A stretch of 64,000 nt of DNA from the NCBI GenBank assembly GCA_030267965.1, contig BRYA01000500.1:810-64809 (forward strand). Reading direction: 5' to 3'. Each line of letters starts with the position of its first letter. The stretch's first letter is position 1. Under the pieces are notes generated by a model, which was given only the letters and a program-made list of their open reading frames with translations, had not been told where the DNA came from and did not search any database. The stretch comes from Triparma columacea (lineage: Eukaryota > Sar > Bolidophyceae > Parmales > Triparmaceae). A program made the position numbers and the translations under genes. This document shows positions 55,692-64,000 of the stretch, piece by piece.

Positions 55692-57142
55692 CTACCCTTC
55701 CCGCTCTTCCTCTCCCTCAAATGTTTTCTTGTCCGCCTCTTCCATCCTCCTCTTCTCCTCCTCCTCCTTCCTCCTCTTCCTCCTCCTCTCAATCTCCATC
55801 TTGATCTCCTCTAAGTTATCTAAATTATCCTCCACCCGCCATCCCCTCTTGCTGTACTTGCTCTCCCCCGAAACCCTCTCCAGAGCCTGGTCGGCCACTC
55901 CCATAATGCCCTTCCTCATCGCCTTTATCTCGTTCAAAACACTCCCGCTCCCAATAATCGTAGCTCCATACCCCCCGCTCACGTCCCTGATGATCCCGTC
56001 GTCGGAAACCACGATGAACTTACCAACGCCCCTTTCGGCGTTCTCACGGGACATACGCTCAATCACCTCGTCGGCCTCCTCCCTGATCTTACTATAAATC
56101 ACCCTGACTCCACCCACCCTATCATCAGTGTCGCTCCCTCTGCAACGGGCGGAGCGTGTTTAACGAAAATATTAGAATCAGCAGTACCGCCCACACCGAT
56201 CTCCCCTCCACCACCATCCTCATCCCCCAAATCCCCCATCCCATCCCTTCTCACCTATCCCCCGTCGCCCCACCCGTAACTACCCCGACCTCGGGGGATG
56301 CCGATTTGTCGCCCTTGTAGCCAGCGCCGTCCCAAACGACGACCCCCCGCCAACCCTTCATGTGGCAGAGCTCGCGGATGTCTCCCTCGACCTTTGATCG
56401 GCACTCCGAGGGGCTTGTCGCAAGCTTCTTCATGTACCTTTATGGTGGATTTTGGGTTTGGGGTTTGGGTTTGGGGGTTTTAGGTTTAGGGTGAGGGCGT
56501 TAGGGTGAGGTGGCAATAGGCAATCAGGAACTTCCTTTCTCTCTCTCCTCACCTTTTTGACTTCATTAATAAATTGTAACCGTCCACAAGAACAAGGGGG
56601 GTGCTACCACGACCTACGACCGCCATGATATCCTGAGACTGTTGACGGCGGAGGTCGGCGTCGGAGAGGGGATCGGACGTCGTCGCCTTACGGTGGAATT
56701 GGGACCTCTTGGTGAAAGACACCCCAGAGGAAGACATCATTTTGTTGTGTGCCTTAACGTAAGCCAACTGTCGCCTCATCCCTATCCCACCAACATTCTC
56801 ACTCGTTATCCGAGGTGCAGAATAACCCACTCCCTCACCCGCTTTCTCCTCCGCTAGCTTCTCCGCTAGCTTCTCCTTCTTCTTCCTCTTCTTCGCCAAC
56901 CTCTTCTTCTTTTCTAAATTCCGTTTATCTGCCCACAGAACCACCGACTTGCGATGATGTTGCGGCACTAAAAACTCCACTCTTGCCACCCAACACACTG
57001 GATCGTCGTCCAGGAAGGCTGATTGACCAACCCTGGAAAACGACGACTCAGCAGCTGGAGGCTGTAAGATAAACCCAGAACTTGATACGGCCATTGATAC
57101 GGCCAAAGTAAGCAGTATAGCCAACCATAAGTGTCGATACAT
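55692..57142 (-). CDS. YacP-like NYN-domain ribonuclease, probably plastid-targeted
   Basis: Three exons: 56553-57142, 56255-56437 and 55692-56139, giving 406 residues. The N terminus is a signal peptide (MYRHLWLAILLTLAVSMAVS) followed by SSGFILQPP. An aromatic Phe just after the signal peptide is the bipartite plastid-targeting pattern of algae with secondary plastids. A basic coiled stretch (EKKKRLAKKRKKKEKLAEK) follows. The NYN/PIN-like domain begins LVLVDGYNLLM, with VVWDGAG and KFIVVSDDGIIRD supplying conserved aspartates. This pattern is that of YacP/Rae1, a ribosome-associated mRNA endonuclease of bacteria with chloroplast relatives. The C terminus is a charged helix. The second acceptor (CATAAAG) is weak but keeps phase. 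Function is inferred from the family. Confidence 0.8.
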
Positions 57143-57684
57143 TTGCAGGTGAGATGTGACTGCCGCTAAGATTTTGATTTAGGCACCAAAAATGAGAGTT
57201 GAATTTTGGGTCAAATTTCTTTGCATTTTTTTCGTACCTCTATGACTCTATCTTCTGAATGTATACTCCAAAAAACAATTATTAATTTGATTATTATATA
57301 CATGTTAAAATTTTCATGAGACAAATACCATGATTAGACAATTCTCATTTTTTTGGTTTTAAAATTATCCGTCAAATCGATCTGAATTTCTTTTTTACAA
57401 TTGGTAATTGATTATAAAATAATAAATACTACAAAATAATTGATGAATATATCAATTTGAAAACATATATTTAACTTATCATTGTGGACTTCATGGATAT
57501 GATTTTTTTTATAAAATCTTAAATTTTGATAAATTAATTATTTGATGCTTTATTGGCTCATATAGATGTTTTTGAAATTTTGAAAAAAAATTATCGAGGA
57601 GGCTTGACTAACAGGGAAGAAATCTTGTAAGTTTTTGTCGCAACAATCAGCCCTCCTTCAATTAACACACATGCATACCACCCC
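57143..57684. other. AT-rich spacer island
   Basis: 540 bases, of which about 57170-57660 are strikingly AT-rich compared with the GC-rich genes on both sides. No ORF, tRNA or repeat was recognised. It must hold the promoter of the YacP-like gene (right of 57142) and the 3' end of the next gene. Confidence 0.75.
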
Positions 57685-60508
57685 TTAACCCCCGAAGCGC
57701 TCCAACTTTCTTTGCAACTCTTCCTTCTCCCTTGCGTCTTTCTCCCACTCTTCCTCCTCGCTTTCACTTTCTCCTCTTTCCACGGCCCTGTCCACCAATT
57801 CCTTCATGTCTTGAATCTCGTGTTCATCATCGTTGTAATCCTCCATGCCGGCCTCGAGGATGTTCAACGGGACCCTTCTATCCTTGTATGCGCATGTGTC
57901 GAGTCCAATCATGCAGTTTGGTTCGTCTAAAATCGTTGGATCGAATCCCATGCTGTCCATCCTTTTCTTGACGCTGACTTCGCCCACCACGGCAATCATC
58001 TTGAAAAATTTGCTGTACAGGGGGTGTTCCTGAGCCTCACACCACTGAGGGACAGCCTCCTTCTCCTCCTCTTCTTCTTCTTCTTCCTCCAAACCCTTCT
58101 CAGCCAGTTCCTCTGCCTTCTGTTTCGCCGCCAGCAGCTTGCCCCTTAGCCCACTGACCGCCCCCCCTAACAACTTTGCCGCCCCGCCCTGCCTGTCCTG
58201 TACATTTTCGTCGCCCACAGCCATCTTGATTTTCCCCCACTTTGTGGTAGCGGCCTGTCTCTCCCCGGCGTCCACCCCCTCCATTACTTTCCCCTCCGCC
58301 CCCGCCCCTCCACTGGCTGCCATCATGGCGGCCCCTGCCCCCCTTTCCCCCCTCAACCTATCAGCAACTAAGTGGCTGTAGAAGATGTTGACGATTCTCT
58401 GCATGGCAGCCTTGCTGAACTTGTCAGCGTTGACCCACTCCAAGTGTTTTGGAACCTCGGGTGTGCAGCTGTCCCCGTAAATGAGCTTGTGCCTCCTGTA
58501 AAGGTAGTGAAATACGAAAGGCTTCTTGCAGCATTCGCAGTCAAACAGAGGGGGTTGCTCCCTTCTGAAGTTCTCCCTTGACACCCTTCTCGCCTCGTAG
58601 TTAATTCTCTCCTCGCAGCACGCGTAAGCGGGAATCTTCCAGTCTGTCTTGAAGTAGTCCTTGTACATCTCCTTCATCTCGTCGTACTGTATCTTCATCA
58701 CCTGCCCCAGCTCCCCGCTAACCGTCTTTGGCCTTTTCATGAGCAACCTCAACTTTCTCAATTCAACCTTCTTCACCTTTCGCCGGTGATTCCTCACTAG
58801 CCTCCAGTAAATGTTGAAGTCGTCGCTACCCTCCTCCGTCGCAATGTACTCTCTTAGCGCCGCAACTGCCCTCCTGCTTATCTTCTTCATGGTCGCCCTC
58901 TCTCTGCTCAGTCGTTCGATCTCATCCGCATTCCTCATTTCCAATACCTCCTTTCCGAGCCTGGGCCGAAGGGTGCTTAGTTAGCAACAATTTTTTGGGT
59001 ACTCCTATACCGCGCTTTGCTCACCTTCTCATTATCTCGTCCTTCACCCTGTAAGCGGCCTTCAAGTATGCCTGGTACCACCTCCTTGTGCTCACCCCCC
59101 TGAACCACCACTGAATGTACTTGGCAGCCCAGAGCTTCTTCAACTCGTAACATATGTGCTCCCATCGATCCCTGTTCAGGGTTGCTGTTCCCTTCACGTA
59201 GTGAAGCCAAGCGTGCAGGGCCCTCCTTTGGCACCAGTGCATATTTCGCTTTATGATGGTCAGCCCCCTCCAAAGACGAAAGTGCCTAAACCTGACCAGC
59301 CTCTCTTGGATGTAAACCACCTTCTTCAGTGCCATCTGCCTCTTGACCACCCTCAGCCATCCGACCATTTTCAAGCTCAGTTTCTTGGCCGCAAAGCACT
59401 CAAGAATTCTCTCCCTGCACCTGATAAAAGCTTTCACCATTGTAGCCCAACTCTTGAACATCAGCTTGACTTGCCGCATCTGTAGCCTCTTGTAGGCCCT
59501 GCCGGAGAGTCTCTCCTGGAACGCGTTTGGACCAGGGACAAAGTTGGGATCCTTTGTGTTCTCGTCAACTCCTGCAATTTCCATCTGGGAAAATGCAACC
59601 CAGCCCATTACCATTTGCTTGCTCGTCCAATTGCGGTACGCAGTCTGGATGACAAGGGCTGACGCATTTTCGTGGAATAGCTTAAGTTTCCTCATTGCGC
59701 TCTCTCTGACAACCTCATCAGCGGGGGTGACTGAGTGTCCTGCAGATTCAACCCCTTTGACCCCCCCCCCACCCCCACCCTCGCCCACCCCCCCCTTCCC
59801 TGTGGACAGTCCACCCTTCCCTCTAAAGACAGTCGCCTTAAAATTTGGCACATCCACGTTCTTTGGCAGGTGGATCTGCAGCAATTGGGTCAAGGGATCC
59901 CTCGCTACTTCCTCTTCTTCCTCCTCATCCTCCTCATAACTCACGTCGCTGCCACCACCTTCTTTTTCGCTCTCGCTAGAGCTCCAGTCCAAAGTAGCCG
60001 CTCTCCTCTTCTTTTGTAACTTATGCTTCGCCTTCCTTGCCTTGGACAGCGTCTTTTTTCTGAACTTCATTCCGAAACTCTTTTTCTTTAACACCCTCAG
60101 CTCCTCCTTCTCCGCCTGTTCCCTTTTCTTGACCTCATCAATCCTCTTTGCTTCCTCTAGTTCTTCCTCAGACTGATTGATGACCTTATCGGCATTCACA
60201 ATCGCGCCCCTCACGTCCTTGTTTGGTTTGGCCAACAACAGCCCGTACGTCCCCCGGATTGCCATCTCAACTGCATGAGGTGGCCGATTCACATCACTCA
60301 GATTGATAGAAATTGGCCTTTGTGACTTGTTAAGGGGCAAATAATCATTCTCTCTATCTGCTGTTGCCGAGGGGCCTTTGTAGTTTACCTTGGGCCGATG
60401 CTTAGGGGAGTGGTACGTTGCATCGTACTTATCAGCATACATCTTAGTATCACCGTACACTTTCTTCGGCGAGGCATTAGATTGCCTAAGAGCCATTGGA
60501 GGCCTCAT
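57685..60508 (-). CDS. Large basic protein with IQ/Sfi1-like repeats and a zinc finger
   Basis: Two exons, 59025-60508 and 57685-58960, joined AG|G, give 919 residues. The first 200 residues are basic and lysine-rich, then an acidic Ser/Glu stretch and a Gly run. Residues about 280-480 are Trp-rich helices: an IQ motif (ALVIQTAYRNWTSKQM) and repeats of the type FKSWATMVKAF, MVGWLRVVKRQ, FRLWRGLTIIKR, LHAWLHYVKG. Spaced tryptophans like these occur in centrin-binding Sfi1-type proteins (inference). After the intron, CECCKKPFVFHYLYRRHKLIYGDSC is a likely C2H2-like finger. The C terminus is acidic. Possibly a centriole or flagellar basal-body protein; no named family recognised. Confidence 0.75.
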
Positions 60509-60881
60509 TATCGAGGACCAATTTGGTGAGGGAGGTAAATTTAGGCCAGGGCGCTATTTAAAGAGAGCCAAATACGCCGTTTCAGGATATCTTGAGCCGA
60601 TAAGAGAGCTTCAACGTAGCGGCTCCTCTGGAAAAAGTGTTTACTGAATGGCTTACAATTTCAATTAACGGGTGGGAAGGCAGAATTCCATCTTTTCCTT
60701 TAGGGTTCCATAATTTTTGAAAGTAGATATTCGTCTGAAATCCAACACGACATCCTATTACCACAACTCCCTACAACCTCCCCTACTGAGATTCGTCTGA
60801 AATCCAACAACGACATCCTATTACCACAACTCCCTACAACCTCCCCTACTACAACTCCCTACTATCGAATCCAATCTTCAC
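60509..60881. other. Spacer containing a 62-bp tandem duplication
   Basis: 373 bases between two minus-strand genes. No exon seen. The 60730-60853 part holds the duplication listed separately. The promoter of the IQ/zinc-finger gene must lie next to 60508. Confidence 0.65.
60730..60853. repeat. Tandem duplication, 62-bp unit
   Basis: ATTCGTCTGAAATCCAACAC... at 60730 recurs at 60792, with a one-base insertion (CAACAACG versus CAACACG). Both copies end CTACAACCTCCCCTACT. It lies about 30 bases past the RAD54 stop codon, so in the 3' UTR or terminator. Confidence 0.92.
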
Positions 60882-63683
60882 TCAATCCGAATCAGAAAAC
60901 TCAACCTCCTCCTCGCTACTACTACTCCCACTTCCGAACTCACTCTCCTCACTTTCCTCCTCCTCCTTCTTCTTCTTCTTGACCGCAGACGCCTTCTTGA
61001 AGCCGCCCGTCTTCTTCTTGCCGAATGCCGGAGGAGCATTGTTTGCAACACCCCTCTCGTCGTCGTCAATCTGCTTGTCGTAAAAGCCAACGTGTTCATC
61101 GTCGCCCTCCTCGTCTTCAACCTCGTTCCAGCCATCATCGTAATCATCGCTGCCCAAACTCAATCTGCTCTGAACGGTGACATCTCGATTCCTCCCGTAC
61201 TTCACGAAGGTAACAGAGCACTTCTTGATCCCCAGAAAATGGTCCAGTGCGGCATCGTTGACCTTCTCCGCCCAGCCCCCTTTCCCACCGTCGCCCCAGC
61301 TACCATCGAGCTTGTCGTTCGTGTCGCACGCGGTTGACAACTTAAGCGTAAAGCAATCCTTCAGCTCGTCCCTCGAAAAACCGGCACCAACGCGCTTGTT
61401 TTTGTTGTCTGCGTCGTCGACAAGATTCTTGGATAGGTTGCCCTTGAGAAGCTGGCGCTGAAGGATGACTTCCTCAAGAGTTCCAGAGGTAAAGAAGCGG
61501 TATATGTAGCAAGTCTTTTTCTGACCCTCACGGTGCGTCCTCGCCATGGCCTGAGCGTCGATGGCCGGATTCCAATCTGCGTCGATCATAATGAGTCTGT
61601 TGGCGCCCACTAGATTTAGCCCCGCCCCCCCAGCCTTGGCGCTAAGAAGAAAGCAGAAGTGAGAGGTGGCAGGAGTTCTGTTGAACATATCCACGATAGG
61701 CTGCCTTTCCTCCTTCTTGGTACTACCGTCGATCCTCACGTGGGGCATCGTGTGCGGAAGCAGAGTCGCTAGAACGTCAAGGACGACAGTAAAGTTGGAC
61801 ACGACAACTATCTTGTCACCGGGAGCTCGTTCTTGCACGGACCTCATGAGTGAGATGACAGCGTCCAGCTTCGACCCACCCTCCAAATCGACGGGCGCGC
61901 TATCGTCGAGGAGAGATGCGTGCCCGGTGACCTTCCTAAGTTTCATTAGGGCCGGGAGAGGTTCGCAATCCCCGCTAAGAGCTTTTTCAGAGATTTTTTT
62001 GTACAGTGAAGCCTGAGCATCGCCACACTTGACGAAAACGCAGAACTCGTGCAGAGGGGGCAGACTGGCTGCTATCGACTTGTTGGTCCGACGGAGCATC
62101 ATCTTATCGACGATCTCTTGGAGTTCCTTGTACCTTTGGTCGGCCAGCGCCTTCTCGGACGGGGTGGAGCCCTTGGTGTTCGCCTTGGTGATGGGGCCGT
62201 GGTATTTCTCACTAAAGGCGCGTTCGTTCCCCAGAAGGGTCGGGTTGACAAACTCCACGAGGTTGTAGAGCTCTTTGAGGTCGTTTTGGACAGGAGTGCC
62301 TGTCACAACCACCTTGGCCGTGGCCGGCGTGGCCTTGAGGGCGGCAACCGTGGCGTTGTTGCTGCGGTGAGCGAGAAAAAGTTGCGTTAGTGGAAATTTG
62401 GCCCGCGAAATACGAAGTGTCGTTTCCGCGAAGGCCCGGGTTCTTCTAGTTCTCCTCCTCCACTTCCTCCTCTTCTCCCTCTTCCTCCTTCTCACCTCCC
62501 CTTGAGGCGATGGCCCTCGTCGCACAAAAGCAACGCGAGATTGGTAGTATTTGAAAGTACTTCGGCATTATTTCGGAACTGCTCGTACGAGATAACCAAG
62601 ACCTCGCTCAAGTTTTGCTTTCCGACGAAGGCCCTGATGATGTCCGCCGGGAGTAGCGCGTCCTTGGCCTTCTTGGAGATGGACGGTTGTTTGGTGCAAA
62701 GGATCCTCTTTGGCTGAGAGGCCTTGCCAAGCCACTTGTCGAATTCCTTCATCCAGTTGCCGGTAAGAGATGAGGGAGTAACAACAATAAACTTCCTCGT
62801 CCTGTTCACCATGAACATGGAATATATCAGGGAGATCGACTGGATGGTCTTTCCTAATCCCATTTCGTCGGCAAGGATACAGCCAGTGTGGGATGGGCCG
62901 AGGGAAGACTTTCCAGTGACGCAAGTGTGCATGAATTCAAGGCCCTCGACCTGGTGAGGATGGAGCAACGAGGAGAGCTTTGAGCTGATAGGAACGTGGG
63001 TCCTCGAGGCTGGAGGAACGGGGACACTTTGAGGGCTCACGACAGATTTTTTGACATCGGCCGGCTGCTTGACTGGGCGAAACGGCTGAGTAACCATATT
63101 CCCGCTTCCAACTTTCTTTGTCACCAGCCTCTTGACGGACTTGAAGTTGCTGCTCTTGCTCATGAGAGGTCGCTTTGCCTGGGTCGTCACCAAGGCCTTT
63201 TTCTGAGCCACAGCCTTCTTCTGAACCGGGAAACCGCCCTTCTTGATGTTTGCCACGGTCTGCTTATTCTCCCCAGATAAGCTCATCGAGCCCTTAGAAC
63301 CTTTTGGAGCTCCTAAACTCCCTGTGCCCTTGCCCCCAAATCTCTCCACCCACCACGCCCCAATCGCCCCCTCCCCCTCCCCTTCGTTCCCAGCGTCGTC
63401 TCTGTTTACCCTCTCCTCATGCCTATGAACAACATCACCATCATCTGACGTCATCTTCACCACCAGCTTCATCAGCTGCGGATCATGAGTGGAATAGTAA
63501 CTCCAGAGCAACGTCCCATCGACCTTGGAAGAGTTGTGGCCCTTGTGAGCTTTCTTCTTGTTCTTGTAGTAAAGACAGGTCTGCTCAAAGGTATATATTG
63601 GAGCCTGAGAGAAGGAGGAGGTTATGGGTTAGATGGGTTTATGGGAAATCTGCGAACAAAGCACTCACACCTCCCCCCGACAT
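60882..63683 (-). CDS. RAD54: RAD54-family SNF2 recombination motor
   Basis: Three exons: 63669-63683 (15 nt, MSGGG), 62496-63604 and 60882-62361, giving 867 residues. The SNF2 helicase motifs are complete: I ADEMGLGKTIQS, Ia TPSSLTGNW, II DEGHRLK, III VVTGTPVQNDL, IV KIVVVSNFT, V SAKAGGAGLNLVGANRL and VI AMARTHREGQKK. The DEGHRLKxSNN and ISYEQFR stretches place it with RAD54. RAD54 uses ATP to slide on DNA with RAD51 during homologous recombination. The N-terminal 150 residues (TFEQTCLYYKNKKKAHKGHN) are lineage-specific, then Lys-rich. The C terminus is a basic, then very acidic tail (SSSSEEEVEFSDSD) not typical of animal RAD54. Confidence 0.9.
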
Positions 63684-64000
63684 TGAGAAATGTAGATTTT
63701 GACCCTAATACAACTTCTTTGACGCCTATAACGAATTCTGCGAGTTTAAATGACTTAAAGTGACACGCAATGGGGAGAGTCGACTGGAAGGATGGATGCA
63801 GTAGATTCAAAAGGTGGCCAAAAGATGGATCCAAAAAATGCCTGTCCCACCTTGGCTCACATTCTTCCAAGAGCAGCTTGGTCGTTATACCGGGGGTTGT
63901 ACTTCATTAACACCAGAAATTATCCGTTCTATAAAAAATCAGCAGTCCGACGAGACGTGTACAGTGATTTTAAGAGAAAACCTCGAGGCGCTGCTCTCGA
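63684..64000. other. Right-edge spacer
   Basis: About 317 bases to the window edge. It contains the promoter of RAD54 (right of 63683). I see no supported coding exon; a divergent gene may start beyond the edge. Confidence 0.55.

Noticed and set aside
1..64000. tRNA, rRNA, retrotransposon or viral genes
   Set aside because: Looked for reverse transcriptase, integrase, capsid and cloverleaf patterns; none recognised by eye. A tRNAscan or HMM search could still find divergent ones.

Overview
This is nuclear DNA of a photosynthetic, probably silica-forming microalga. I infer a stramenopile near the Bolidophyceae/Parmales (Triparma/Tetraparma type) or diatoms; the exact taxon is not proven. The clues are a silicon transporter with the EGxQ, GRQ and CMLD motifs, a protein with a plastid-type bipartite leader, flagellum-type genes, tracts of CCCTAA (TTAGGG-type) telomeric repeat, and dense genes split by short GT-AG introns whose donors are mostly GTGAG. 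There are no operons, ribosome binding sites or prokaryotic features. Exon boundaries below were read by hand from splice motifs and checked for reading phase; no transcript data were available.

Layout. 1-6987 (-): one exon of a giant START-like/multi-membrane protein that runs off the left edge. 7.8-11 kb (-): a cysteine-rich three-pass membrane protein and a papain-type protease. 11.3-14.9 kb (-): a tandem-fused double silicon transporter containing a 49-base assembly gap. 15.2-18.3 kb (+): a methionine synthase reductase-like diflavin enzyme. 18.6-23 kb: a clan GH-A glycosidase (-), a FAM92/CIBAR-like BAR protein (+), an SGNH hydrolase (-) and a small, possibly myristoylated protein (+). 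23.2-26.5 kb (-): a WEE1-family kinase. 27.6-29.5 kb (+): an ankyrin-MYND protein and a small protein. 29.7-35.8 kb: two direct copies of an eIF3 subunit L gene, the second truncated. Between them lie telomere-like repeats and a roughly 1.14 kb imperfect palindrome. 36.2-40.3 kb: a secreted/type I membrane protein (-) and a PPR-SMR protein (+). 40.4-49.0 kb (-): XPG/RAD2 nuclease and condensin-II subunit D3. 49.3-53.6 kb (+): a protein with 16 EF-hand positions and one apparent frameshift. 53.8-57.1 kb: a deaminase (-), a COMM-domain protein (+) and a YacP-like NYN nuclease (-). 57.7-63.7 kb (-): an IQ/zinc-finger protein and RAD54.

The genes are mostly unrelated housekeeping functions packed back to back, often with divergent promoters of 80-400 bp. 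WEE1, XPG, CAP-D3 and RAD54 all act in genome maintenance, but their proximity is probably chance. The most distinctive parts are the double silicon transporter, the 31.6-34.0 kb repeat island between the duplicated eIF3L genes, and the giant START/membrane protein with its repeated channel-like module.
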